This document shows positions 30,317-37,489 of a stretch of DNA of 64,000 nucleotides, in pieces; the first letter of the stretch is position 1, and each line of letters starts with the position of its first letter. This stretch comes from Idiomarina sp. (GTDB taxonomy: Bacteria > Pseudomonadota > Gammaproteobacteria > Enterobacterales > Alteromonadaceae). Below the pieces are notes generated by a model that did no database searches, was not told the DNA's origin, and saw only the letters and a program-made list of their open reading frames with translations. The DNA lies in contig JAFIFP010000009.1 of assembly GCA_020831965.1 (NCBI GenBank), positions 310,001-374,000 on the forward strand. Reading direction: 5' to 3'. The position numbers were made by a program, and so were the translations under genes.

Positions 30317-31753
30317 TTACATGAAGCCCATTTGGGCAAACATCATGTTCGAGCTGTTATTCAGATTCGCAATCATTTTATCAAGACCGGCGAACCGCTT
30401 ACGCTGCGTGTCTTCGAACGACTGAATATAACGGTCGAAGGCTTCACGCTCATTCCGAATTTGTTGTTGTTGGCTCTCAACCGCTTGAGTACGCGCTTGA
30501 ATCAATCCACCTGACTGACCGTATTGCGTCACCAGCTTATCGAGGCGACTGGCAATACCGTTGTCACCAGAAAAGAGCTCGCTTACTTGGTCAAAGTTCT
30601 CTTCCAATGCGCGGTTCAAACGCTGACGTCCGGTACCTTGGTCACCGATAGAGTCGGAGCTAAACCGCAGCTTGCCTTCATTGTCGAAGGTCAAACCGAT
30701 CTGGAATAAGGTGTTCACGCCACCTGGCTGACCCGCACTACCTGAAACAATCGAAGAGAAACTGGATTGAATCGAACGCACCAGTGAGTCGCCAATCAAT
30801 GGACCACTGCGGCTCTCGCCTTCCTCTGTAGCTGGACGATAGCGCGTCGCGCTATTAATTTGGTCAATCAAGCCATTGTATGCGCTGACGAAACTATTAA
30901 TCGCAGAACGCACGCCGGCTTTATCAAAGTCGACACTGGCTTTAATTGGTTTATCTTCTTCAGTTAAGCGTTCAACGATGATCGCAGTGTTCTGAATCAC
31001 GTTTTCAAACCGATTGGTGTCGCTATACGCCATGATGCCGTCAATACTAATACGTGCATCACGCGAACGATCTTCCGCTCGGATTTCCATCCCCGCAGGA
31101 TCAGGCCCCGTGGCTTGCGTAGACACACGATCTAGTTCCGCGTTGTCATTGGTTACGCTCAGCTCTTTGGCCTCGCCGGTTACGGTTGAGGTAAACACCA
31201 GACGAGTCTCAGGATTAGCGCCCCCAGTGTTAATAATACTTGCGGCCACCCCAAAGTTTTCCTTGGAGTTGTTAATCGCACTAGCGATATCAGAAAGCTT
31301 GGCCCCCGCTTTCACTTCAACATTGAAGGTCTTCTCACCATCTGCTGTGGCAAAAGTTAGATTACCCGCACTTTCGTTTACTTTTTCGTCGGCATTAACA
31401 AAAGCGCCGGACTGGGCGCGAGTTCCGCGCGCCAGTTCCAGCACTTCAATATTGTAGTTGCCGCGTGCGGCAGAGCGAGAAGATTCCATGGTGAAAAATG
31501 GATTGTCTTCGTCCGGGTTTTCAACTTTCGCCGCACGACCTTGCATCCGTTCTGGATCAGACAAAGTACGTAACGGGTCTCGGAGCGCGTTCATGGACGA
31601 ACGCAAACTACCGAGTGCAGAAATTTGCACACGCGCTTGTTCCTGGCGTTTCTCTATCGCCTGGAGCCGCGGAGCGCGCTCAGCCTGCACCAGCTGAAAC
31701 ACGAGGTCATCCAGAGCTAAGCCTGAACCAATACCTAATGACGAAATACCCAT
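30317..31753 (-). CDS. fliD: Flagellar filament cap protein FliD
   Basis: FliD forms the cap at the filament tip under which flagellin polymerises. 478 residues: the N-terminal FliD_N part (GIGSGLALDDLVFQLVQAER), a central variable domain (about 110-300) and the C-terminal FliD_C part with AINSFVSAYNGLIDQIN and LFSGDNGIASRLDKLV, ending in the usual coiled tail. It lies 13 bases after flaG in the unit flaG-fliD-fliS-fliT-maf. Confidence 0.95.
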   Translation of the reverse strand: MGISSLGIGSGLALDDLVFQLVQAERAPRLQAIEKRQEQARVQISALGSLRSSMNALRDPLRTLSDPERMQGRAAKVENPDEDNPFFTMESSRSAARGNYNIEVLELARGTRAQSGAFVNADEKVNESAGNLTFATADGEKTFNVEVKAGAKLSDIASAINNSKENFGVAASIINTGGANPETRLVFTSTVTGEAKELSVTNDNAELDRVSTQATGPDPAGMEIRAEDRSRDARISIDGIMAYSDTNRFENVIQNTAIIVERLTEEDKPIKASVDFDKAGVRSAINSFVSAYNGLIDQINSATRYRPATEEGESRSGPLIGDSLVRSIQSSFSSIVSGSAGQPGGVNTLFQIGLTFDNEGKLRFSSDSIGDQGTGRQRLNRALEENFDQVSELFSGDNGIASRLDKLVTQYGQSGGLIQARTQAVESQQQQIRNEREAFDRYIQSFEDTQRKRFAGLDKMIANLNNSSNMMFAQMGFM

Positions 31754-31766
31754 GTTCCACCTCTAC

Positions 31767-32213
31767 TTAGATCTGACTGTCGATTAATACGCCGACAGCA
31801 CTATCGATCCCACTTCCCATCTCTTGCATCCGAGCAATTAAACGCAACACATCTTCGCTTGGAATTTGGCGAATGGTTTCGCCCGATTCACTGTCCAAGA
31901 CCGAAATGACTGTCCGATTCGCATCTTCGTCGATAGTGAACTGTAACTGGCGATTATTCATCACCAGCACTTCATTCATATTATCGACCGCAGAAGCAAT
32001 TTCTTGAGCCTCAACTTCGGTTTGCTCCACCGACAACCGGACAGCTTCCTCGGTTTGTGACAGGGCATCTCTTGGTGATTCAACGTTACGTACACGATCG
32101 GTCTGATTTTCCGCCAGCACAGGACGCTCACGAACATCATTCCCCGGTTGATCCACACGTGGACCAGAGTTCACGAGGTTCGTGTCTACTCTATTGGTGG
32201 TTTCAATACTCAT
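31767..32213 (-). CDS. flaG: Flagellar protein FlaG
   Basis: 148 residues. The C-terminal FlaG domain (about 75-140: QLQFTIDEDANRTVISVLDS, then GETIRQIPSEDVLRLIARMQ) is clear; the N-terminal half is polar and variable. FlaG affects filament length in Vibrio and Pseudomonas relatives. Shine-Dalgarno GGGAGGA precedes the ATG at 32213. A long hairpin (32242-32287) separates it from the upstream flagellin gene. Confidence 0.92.
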   Translation of the reverse strand: MSIETTNRVDTNLVNSGPRVDQPGNDVRERPVLAENQTDRVRNVESPRDALSQTEEAVRLSVEQTEVEAQEIASAVDNMNEVLVMNNRQLQFTIDEDANRTVISVLDSESGETIRQIPSEDVLRLIARMQEMGSGIDSAVGVLIDSQI

Positions 32214-32241
32214 ATTGTCCTCCCAACCTCAGCTTGTGCTG

Positions 32242-32287
32242 GCAGCACACTAGGTTTAAATGTGAGTTTAAACCTTAGTGTAGCTGC
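32242..32287 (-). other. Long imperfect hairpin between a flagellin gene and flaG
   Basis: GCAGCACACTAGGTTTAAA (32242-32260) can pair with TTTAAACCTTAGTGTAGCTGC (32267-32287), with two single-base bulges and a six-base loop. It sits in the 84-base gap between the first flagellin stop and the flaG start. No T run follows, so it is more likely an RNA processing, stability or partial-termination element than a classical terminator. Confidence 0.65.
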
Positions 32288-32297
32288 TTCGCGTGCT

Positions 32298-33125
32298 TTA
32301 GCCCAGTAGCGACAACGCTGCCTGAGTCCGCTGATTCGCCTGACTCAAGATAGCTGTTGAAGCCTGCTGGATAATCTGACCACGGGTAAGCTCTGCAGTT
32401 TCCGCTGCAAAGTCTGTATCCATGATACGCGAACGTGCGCCCGATACGTTCTCAACGATGTTCGAGAGGTTACGGATCGTAGACTGGAAGCGGTTTTGAA
32501 TCGCACCCAAGTCAGCACGCTGTGCGCCAATCAATGAAATTGCGTCATCGATTTTCTGCAATGCAGCAGCAGCACCAGTGCTCGTAGAAACACTGACGTC
32601 ATTCACACCCAGACCCGCTGCGTCGAAAGTTTGCTTCGACAAGTTGATTGAGATGTTTTGTGACGTACCCGCGTTTGCACCGACTAAGAACAGCTCGTTA
32701 AATTTGCCGTTTAGCAAATCTTTACCCGCAAACTGAGTTGTCGACGCGATGCGCGTAATCTCAGTTTTAAGTGCAGATACTTCCTTCTGCAAAGCGATTC
32801 GATCATTCGTTGAGTTGATACCGTTTTGAGACTGCACCGCTAACTGACGAATACGTTGCAATGCAGTGGTAACTTCCTGCAAGGCACCTTCGGCAACCTG
32901 GGCAACTGAAATACCATCTTGTGCGTTACGCACCGCTTGGTTCAGACCCATGATCTGTGAAGTCATACGGTTACTGATTTGCAGGCCAGCGGCATCGTCA
33001 GACGCGCTGTTAATGCGGAAACCAGAAGAAAGACGCTCAAACGAGGTTCCCAACTGATTGCTTACATTGCCTAAGTTACGTTGTGCATTCAAAGATGACA
33101 CGTTCGTATTTACAAAAAGTGACAT
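32298..33125 (-). CDS. Flagellin 1 (FlaA/FliC type)
   Basis: Filament subunit of 275 residues with the conserved D0/D1 N-terminus (NTNVSSLNAQRNL ... RLSSGFRINSASDDAAGLQI) and C-terminus (ending SQANQRTQAALSLLG), and a very short central part, so there is almost no variable outer domain. The start at 33125 follows AAGGAGAC; an upstream ATG at 33143 is less likely. It is nearly identical to flagellin 3 through the middle of the protein. It is driven by the sigma-28 promoter at 33217-33243. Confidence 0.96.
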   Translation of the reverse strand: MSLFVNTNVSSLNAQRNLGNVSNQLGTSFERLSSGFRINSASDDAAGLQISNRMTSQIMGLNQAVRNAQDGISVAQVAEGALQEVTTALQRIRQLAVQSQNGINSTNDRIALQKEVSALKTEITRIASTTQFAGKDLLNGKFNELFLVGANAGTSQNISINLSKQTFDAAGLGVNDVSVSTSTGAAAALQKIDDAISLIGAQRADLGAIQNRFQSTIRNLSNIVENVSGARSRIMDTDFAAETAELTRGQIIQQASTAILSQANQRTQAALSLLG

Positions 33126-33216
33126 AATTGTCTCCTTTAGCAAGACTCGCTTGCTGCCGTTTTAAAACTACCTAAGCCTGAACCATTCAGAACTTAAGCT
33201 TCCCCTACATCTGAAG

Positions 33217-33243
33217 GTATCGGCAGCGGCAAAGGAGACTTGA
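33217..33243 (-). promoter_or_regulatory. Sigma-28 promoter of flagellin 1
   Basis: On the minus strand TCAAGTCT (33236-33243), an 11-base spacer and GCCGATAC (33217-33224) match the FliA consensus TAAAGTTT-N11-GCCGATAA. The transcript would start near 33210, about 85 bases before the start codon. Confidence 0.88.
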
Positions 33244-33252
33244 GGAATTTTT

Positions 33253-33267
33253 TTGCCGTTTCGGCAA
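33253..33267. repeat. TTGCCG-TTT-CGGCAA inverted repeat upstream of the flagellin 1 promoter
   Basis: TTGCCG (33253-33258) and CGGCAA (33262-33267) flank three T bases, with T runs on both sides. It lies 9 bases upstream of the -35 element. It could be a weak terminator or a protein-binding operator; related repeats occur at three other flagellar promoters in the window. Confidence 0.6.
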
Positions 33268-33462
33268 TTTTTTTCCTCTTTTTTACGTAACACCAAGAAA
33301 TACGAGGCCCGCACGGGTGAAAAAATAAGTTAAAATAGGTGTGAATTAGGGGGCTTTAGAAGAATTTTAAGATTTTTTTGTTGTCGATAAGAGTTGGCAC
33401 AGTACCTGCTTAGTATCTGTGTAAGACAACGAACATGAACATTTTTTTGACACGTCTGTCTG

Positions 33463-33511
33463 CTGGCTGGCCCGGGTGCCCCCCTACAACCTCCTTTCTC
33501 GGGTCAGTCAG
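33463..33511 (-). other. Structured GC-rich element downstream of flagellin 2
   Basis: On the minus strand CTGACTGACCC (33501-33511) can pair with GGGCCAGCCAG (33463-33473), leaving two A-C mismatches. The intervening loop contains AAAGGAGG and a G run. It is about 35 bases after the flagellin 2 stop and resembles the element after flagellin 3 at 34589-34641. No known RNA family was recognised. Confidence 0.5.
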
Positions 33512-33544
33512 TTCTTTTCTTTGGTCGGTCGACCGTGTTGAGTA

Positions 33545-34369
33545 CTAAACCCCAAGTAAACGTAATACCATCTGCGGCATACGCTGCGCTTGAGCCATCA
33601 TGGCGATGGTTGCTTGCTGAAGGATTTGTTGACGGGCATAGTCGGCAACTTCGCGCGCATAATCGGTATCACGAATCCGTGACCGCGCGCCTGAAAGCTG
33701 CTCTGTGGTATTGGACAAAGAGCGAATTCTTGACTGAAACTGGTTTTGTAACGCGCCAAGTTCTGCTCGAGACTCGCCAACAGTCGCAATCGCCTTGTCT
33801 AAACGTGCAAGGGCTGAGGCTGCGCCTGCAGTTTGTGAGACCGATAGATTGTCTAGTTTTAAACCATCGACATCAAAAGCGCGCTTAGTCAGGTCGATCT
33901 TAATATTCTGACCACCGTTTGCCCCAACTAGGAAGTTGGCACTGAACTTCCCATCCAAAAGTTTCTTACCCGCAAACTCTGAAGTTTCGGAGATACGGTT
34001 CAGCTCAGTAGTGAGTTGCGTCACTTCCTTTTGAATGGCGATACGGTCACGCGTGGAATACACACCATTTTGCGCTTGCACCGCTAATTGGCGAATGCGT
34101 TGGAGAATGGTAGTGGTCTCTTGCAATGCGCCCTCAGCAACCTGGGCCACAGAAATGCCGTCTTGCGCATTGCGTGAACCTTGCTGAAGACCTTGAATTT
34201 GGTTTGTGAGACGGGTACTGATCTGCAGCCCAGCTGCATCGTCTGCAGCCGAGTTAATCCGGAATCCGCTCGATAGGCGTTGCATGCTGGCGTCGAGACT
34301 CATGTTCGACATACCCAGCAAACGCACGCCCCGCAATGCGGCGATGTTCGTATTAATATACAGTGACAT
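33545..34369 (-). CDS. Flagellin 2, divergent paralogue
   Basis: 274 residues with flagellin N- and C-terminal domains but clear departures from its three neighbours. The N-terminus reads NTNIAALRGVRLLGMSNMSL instead of NTNVSSLNAQRQL. The C-terminus ends MAQAQRMPQMVLRLLGV instead of SQANQRPQAALSLLG. D1 features such as RLSSGFRINSAADDAAGLQI and NAQDGISVAQVAEGALQE are kept. The start at 34369 follows CAGGGG; the frame extends to 34408. It has its own, weaker sigma-28 promoter. It could be a minor or proximal filament subunit. Confidence 0.93.
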   Translation of the reverse strand: MSLYINTNIAALRGVRLLGMSNMSLDASMQRLSSGFRINSAADDAAGLQISTRLTNQIQGLQQGSRNAQDGISVAQVAEGALQETTTILQRIRQLAVQAQNGVYSTRDRIAIQKEVTQLTTELNRISETSEFAGKKLLDGKFSANFLVGANGGQNIKIDLTKRAFDVDGLKLDNLSVSQTAGAASALARLDKAIATVGESRAELGALQNQFQSRIRSLSNTTEQLSGARSRIRDTDYAREVADYARQQILQQATIAMMAQAQRMPQMVLRLLGV

Positions 34370-34443
34370 ACCCCTGCCCCGCTGTGAGCGGAAACATGAT
34401 AGCCGCAACGCTGTCTTCGCTTTGGCTATCCCCTACAGACACT

Positions 34444-34470
34444 ATATCGGCTTAGCGATGGAATTCTGTA
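34444..34470 (-). promoter_or_regulatory. Sigma-28 promoter of flagellin 2
   Basis: Minus-strand TACAGAAT (34463-34470), an 11-base spacer and GCCGATAT (34444-34451). The -10 part is near consensus and the -35 part is weaker than at the other flagellin genes, suggesting lower expression. Confidence 0.75.
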
Positions 34471-34489
34471 CAGGCATTTTGCGAGAAAG

Positions 34490-34505
34490 CGGCAAGTACT
34501 TGCCG
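34490..34505. repeat. Perfect palindrome CGGCAAGTACTTGCCG upstream of the flagellin 2 promoter
   Basis: A 16-base perfect palindrome 19 bases upstream of the -35 element. It also lies just beyond the terminator of the flagellin 3 transcript (34512-34538). A perfect palindrome without a loop fits a dimeric protein-binding site better than an RNA hairpin. Confidence 0.65.
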
Positions 34506-34511
34506 TATAAA

Positions 34512-34538
34512 GAAAAATGCCAGGCCCGAGGGCCTGGC
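34512..34538 (-). terminator. Rho-independent terminator of flagellin 3 transcript
   Basis: On the minus strand GCCAGGCCC and GGGCCTGGC form a 9-base-pair stem (34519-34538), followed by ATTTTT. It lies about 175 bases after the flagellin 3 stop, so the mRNA has a long 3' untranslated region that includes the structured element at 34589-34641. Confidence 0.88.
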
Positions 34539-34588
34539 GAAAAGGTCTCTGACGAGAGAGAGCTTTGAGAGCTTTAAAAATTTGGTCT

Positions 34589-34641
34589 GCCGGTCACCCG
34601 GGGCGCCCCATGGAGTTTCCTCCTTTCCCCGAGCAACCGAC
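34589..34641 (-). other. Nested-stem structured element in the 3' UTR of flagellin 3
   Basis: Minus-strand GTCGGT (34636-34641) pairs with ACCGGC (34589-34594). Then CTCGGGG (34627-34633) pairs with CCCCGGG (34597-34603), across a symmetric TG/TG internal loop. Inside is GGAG-GAAA-CTCC (34612-34623), a stem closed by a GNRA tetraloop. It shares the AAAGGAGG core and layout with the element after flagellin 2. It may be a stabilising 3' structure or a 3'-UTR-derived small RNA; no named family was recognised. Confidence 0.55.
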
Positions 34642-34712
34642 TCTTGGCAGGGGTCCATCCCCAAATACTGCTGTCCTCGGAGTGCGCCGGGTCTAACCGG
34701 CGCGCTGCGCTA

Positions 34713-35540
34713 TTAACCCAACAGTGAAAGTGCTGCTGTTGGACGCTGGTTCGCCTGACTTAAGATAGTCGTGCTTGCCTGCTGAACGATCTGGTTCCGG
34801 GTCAACTCTGCAGTTTCTGCAGCGAAGTCGGTATCCATGATGCGTGAACGTGCACCAGAGACGTTTTCAACGATGTTCGAAAGGTTACGAATCGTTGACT
34901 GGAAGCGGTTTTGAATCGCACCCAAGTCAGCACGCTGTGCGCCGATGATAGAGATAGCGTCATCGATCTTCTGCAATGCTGCAGCAGCGCCTGCCGTTGT
35001 CGAAACGCTTACATCGTTTACACCTAAACCTGTAGCGTCGAAAGTTTGCTTCGACAAGTTGATTGAGATGTTTTGTGAAGTACCGGCGTTTGCACCGACT
35101 AAGAACAACTCGTTGAACTTACCGTTCAGCAAGTCTTTACCTGCGAACTGAGTCGTTGACGCAATACGCGTAATCTCAGTTTTGAGTGCAGATACTTCCT
35201 TCTGCAAAGCGATTCGATCATTCGTTGAGTTAATACCGTTTTGAGACTGCACAGCCAGCTGACGAATACGCTGAAGCGCAGTCGTAACTTCTTGCAATGC
35301 ACCTTCAGCAACCTGGGCAACTGAGATACCGTCTTGTGCGTTACGCACCGCTTGGTTCAGACCCATGATTTGTGAAGTCATACGGTTAGTGATCTGGAGG
35401 CCAGCCGCATCGTCGGCCGCACTGTTAATGCGGAAACCTGATGACAGGCGCTCAAATGATGTTCCCAAAGCGTTTGATGAGTTCATCAGCTGACGTTGGC
35501 CGTTCAGTGAAGAGACGTTGGTGTTTACATAAAGAGACAT
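34713..35540 (-). CDS. Flagellin 3 (FlaA/FliC type)
   Basis: 275 residues; conserved N-terminal NTNVSSLNGQRQLMNSSNAL and RLSSGFRINSAADDAAGLQI, and C-terminal SQANQRPTAALSLLG. From about residue 45 to the C-terminus it differs from flagellin 1 at only a few positions, pointing to recent duplication or gene conversion, while the first 30 residues differ more. It has a strong sigma-28 promoter (35628-35654) and a long 3' UTR. Confidence 0.96.
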   Translation of the reverse strand: MSLYVNTNVSSLNGQRQLMNSSNALGTSFERLSSGFRINSAADDAAGLQITNRMTSQIMGLNQAVRNAQDGISVAQVAEGALQEVTTALQRIRQLAVQSQNGINSTNDRIALQKEVSALKTEITRIASTTQFAGKDLLNGKFNELFLVGANAGTSQNISINLSKQTFDATGLGVNDVSVSTTAGAAAALQKIDDAISIIGAQRADLGAIQNRFQSTIRNLSNIVENVSGARSRIMDTDFAAETAELTRNQIVQQASTTILSQANQRPTAALSLLG

Positions 35541-35627
35541 AAGTCCCCCTCTAATTTATCCGGTTCCCGCAATGGGAATATGCATTCAGTGTGTTTTTCT
35601 TCGGCATCGTTGTGATGCTCACACTAG

Positions 35628-35654
35628 TTATCGGAGGGGGGCGGCAACTCTTTA
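35628..35654 (-). promoter_or_regulatory. Sigma-28 promoter of flagellin 3
   Basis: Minus-strand TAAAGAGT (35647-35654), an 11-base spacer and TCCGATAA (35628-35635), a near-consensus FliA site. The transcript would start near 35621, giving a leader of about 80 bases. Confidence 0.9.
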
Positions 35655-35656
35655 GG

Positions 35657-35684
35657 AAAAAGCGGCAATTTTTTGCCGCTTTTT
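35657..35684. repeat. AAAAAGCGGCAA/TTGCCGCTTTTT inverted repeat upstream of the flagellin 3 promoter
   Basis: A perfect 12-base-pair inverted repeat with a four-T loop, only 2 bases upstream of the -35 element. It reads as a terminator-like hairpin on both strands, but the upstream gene (35756-36175) already has a separate terminator at 35707-35733. This leaves an operator or insulator role open. Confidence 0.75.
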
Positions 35685-35706
35685 GCCACTTCGTTTCTAG
35701 CTCGTA

Positions 35707-35733
35707 CAAAAAAGCCTCGTCTGGCGCGGCTTT
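35707..35733 (-). terminator. Probable terminator of the 139-residue protein gene
   Basis: Minus-strand AAAGCC and GGCTTT form a short stem around an 11-base GC-rich loop, followed by TTTTTTG, about 25 bases after the stop codon at 35756. Confidence 0.65.
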
Positions 35734-35755
35734 GAGGATATATTGAGAATATTAC

Positions 35756-36175
35756 TTAGTGAGCTTGCGCTGCGTTTTTGACAGCTTCTTCGTAATACAA
35801 ACGGGTACTCAACGTCTGATCATTCACTAAACGCTGGTACACAATACCGGCAAACGCGAAGGTATATTCGCCAATGGCAAGGAAGACCGCCGGGGCATCT
35901 TTGTCGCCATCGTCATATACCCAAGTACCGCCATAACGCGTGCGGAATACTTCACCAATGTAGGCCCCGAACAAGTTACAGAGCGTAAAAATCACTTTGC
36001 TGTCATGTACATCGTTTTGATAACGCTCGCGCACCGCAAGAATTAAGTCGTCAACCGCCGCAATACTCTCAGGCGATTGATCCAGAGGAACCGAAAACTC
36101 CTCTTGTGCAAATTTCACAGCGTCAGCCGCTGACTCGAGCATCAATTGCTGTAACTCTGGACCCGAAATTGACAT
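35756..36175 (-). CDS. Uncharacterised protein within the flagellin island
   Basis: 139 residues, acidic, with no signal peptide or transmembrane segment. The N-terminal half is helical (LQQLMLESAADAVKFAQEEF, then DDLILAVRERY). A conserved-looking core GAYIGEVFRTRYGGTWVYDD is followed by AVFLAIGEYTFAFAGIVYQR. This layout recalls small cytoplasmic proteins of unknown function with a G-x-Y-x-G-E motif, but no family is named with confidence. It lies between flagellins 3 and 4 on the same strand and has its own terminator. No sigma-28 promoter was found directly upstream. Function unknown. Confidence 0.8.
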   Translation of the reverse strand: MSISGPELQQLMLESAADAVKFAQEEFSVPLDQSPESIAAVDDLILAVRERYQNDVHDSKVIFTLCNLFGAYIGEVFRTRYGGTWVYDDGDKDAPAVFLAIGEYTFAFAGIVYQRLVNDQTLSTRLYYEEAVKNAAQAH

Positions 36176-36362
36176 GATGCTGCCCTCACTCGCGAGAAAA
36201 AAATGATAATTTCAGACTCAACACGCTTGAACGACGCGCCCCAAAAATGTGATATAGATTACCACTAAACGCCGCTTTAAATCGTATTGGGTCAATCGTT
36301 TAGATACTACCCGCTGCCCCTGCTGCAATCAACCGAAGAATAGAAACAAAGACGTGCAGAAA

Positions 36363-36390
36363 CAAAAATGCCGGGCCGCGAGGGCCCGGC
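36363..36390 (-). terminator. Rho-independent terminator of flagellin 4
   Basis: Minus-strand GCCGGGCC and GGCCCGGC form an 8-base-pair GC-rich stem (36370-36390), followed by ATTTTTG, about 65 bases after the flagellin 4 stop. Confidence 0.9.
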
Positions 36391-36453
36391 AATCTTGCCG
36401 TGACAAGAGAGCAATCCTTACTCTTCGTACGAATTCTCGTACTAATTGTCCGA

Positions 36454-37275
36454 TTAACCCAACAGTGACAACGCCGCCTGTGGTCTCTGGTTCGCCTGAC
36501 CCAAAATGGTCGTGCTCGCCTGCTGGATGATCTGGTTACGGGTTAGCTCTGCTGTTTCCATCGCAAAGTCTGTATCCATGATCCGTGAGCGTGCTGCCGC
36601 GACGTTCTCTGAGATATTGCTCAGGTTACGAATGGTTGACTGGAAGCGGTTTTGAATCGCACCCAAATCTGCACGTGCTGCACCAATGGTTGAGATTGCA
36701 TTGTCTAAAAACTCAAGAGCACTAGCAGCGCCAGCGTTTGTGGAGATACTTAAATCCGCAATCGCGAGTCCTTCTGCAGTGTATGATTGACGTGACAAAT
36801 TAATCGAAATTAGCTGGCCAGCGTTCGCTCCCACCAGAAATACTTCATTATAGCCGCCATCTAGCAGATTTTTACCCGCGAATTGGGTGGTTGAGGCGAT
36901 ACGAGTTATCTCTGTTTTCAGAGCTGATACTTCTTTCTGCAATGCAACACGGTCGTTTGTGGTATTTATACCATTCTGCGCCTGGATTGCCAGCTGGCGA
37001 ATCCGCTGCAATGCGTTAGTTACTTCTTGCAATGCACCTTCTGCAACTTGCGAGACTGAAATACCGTCTTGCGCGTTACGTACCGCTTGGTTCAGACCCA
37101 TGATCTGAGACGTCATACGGTTAGTGATTTGCAAACCTGCAGCATCATCTGCTGCGCTGTTGATACGAAAACCTGATGATAAACGTTGGAATGAAGTATC
37201 CAAGGCATTACCAGAGGTAATCAATTGACGCTGAGCATTCAGCGACGATACGTTTGTATTTACATATAAAGACAT
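36454..37275 (-). CDS. Flagellin 4 (FlaA/FliC type)
   Basis: 273 residues with NTNVSSLNAQRQLITSGNAL at the N-terminus and GQANQRPQAALSLLG at the C-terminus. The central part (NLLDGGYNEVFLVGANAGQL, then SRQSYTAEGLAIADLS) is distinct from flagellins 1 and 3, so it is an older paralogue than that pair. Nearest to flgL of the four. Sigma-28 promoter at 37352-37378; terminator at 36363-36390. Confidence 0.96.
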   Translation of the reverse strand: MSLYVNTNVSSLNAQRQLITSGNALDTSFQRLSSGFRINSAADDAAGLQITNRMTSQIMGLNQAVRNAQDGISVSQVAEGALQEVTNALQRIRQLAIQAQNGINTTNDRVALQKEVSALKTEITRIASTTQFAGKNLLDGGYNEVFLVGANAGQLISINLSRQSYTAEGLAIADLSISTNAGAASALEFLDNAISTIGAARADLGAIQNRFQSTIRNLSNISENVAAARSRIMDTDFAMETAELTRNQIIQQASTTILGQANQRPQAALSLLG

Positions 37276-37351
37276 AGCTGCTCTCTCCAGTTTTCGTCAG
37301 AGTGAAGGCTCTTGGTGGCCTTTTAATCATTCTGTTTATCGTTCAATTTAT

Positions 37352-37378
37352 GTATCGGAAAAGCAGTGGAAATCTTTA
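37352..37378 (-). promoter_or_regulatory. Sigma-28 promoter of flagellin 4
   Basis: Minus-strand TAAAGATT (37371-37378), an 11-base spacer and TCCGATAC (37352-37359), near the FliA consensus. No CGGCAA palindrome accompanies this promoter, unlike those of flagellins 1 to 3. Confidence 0.88.
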
Positions 37379-37441
37379 ATCTTTTTAATGAAGAAAAGTG
37401 AATAAAATGAGCATTTGTTCGATGAATTAGCCTCAACATAC

Positions 37442-37467
37442 AAAAAAGGCCCAAACGGGCCTTTTTA
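37442..37467 (-). terminator. Rho-independent terminator after flgL
   Basis: AAAAAGGCCC and GGGCCTTTTT with an AAAC/GTTT loop; on the minus strand it ends with a T run about 25 bases after the flgL stop. It closes the flgF-to-flgL transcription unit. Confidence 0.9.
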
Positions 37468-37489
37468 AGTGACTATTTCAAGATGCACA

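Noticed and set aside
31014-31457. Plus-strand open frame (147 codons) antisense to fliD
   Set aside because: Ser/Ala/Leu-biased shadow frame within a well-supported fliD.
33276-33462. Small gene between flagellins 1 and 2
   Set aside because: AT-rich stretch with no open frame having a ribosome-binding site and protein-like composition.
34589-34641. Known structured RNA such as RNase P or a c-di-GMP riboswitch
   Set aside because: The GGAGGAAA stretch recalls part of RNase P RNA, but the required conserved regions are absent. The GEMM riboswitch consensus is not present, and the element lies downstream rather than upstream of a gene.
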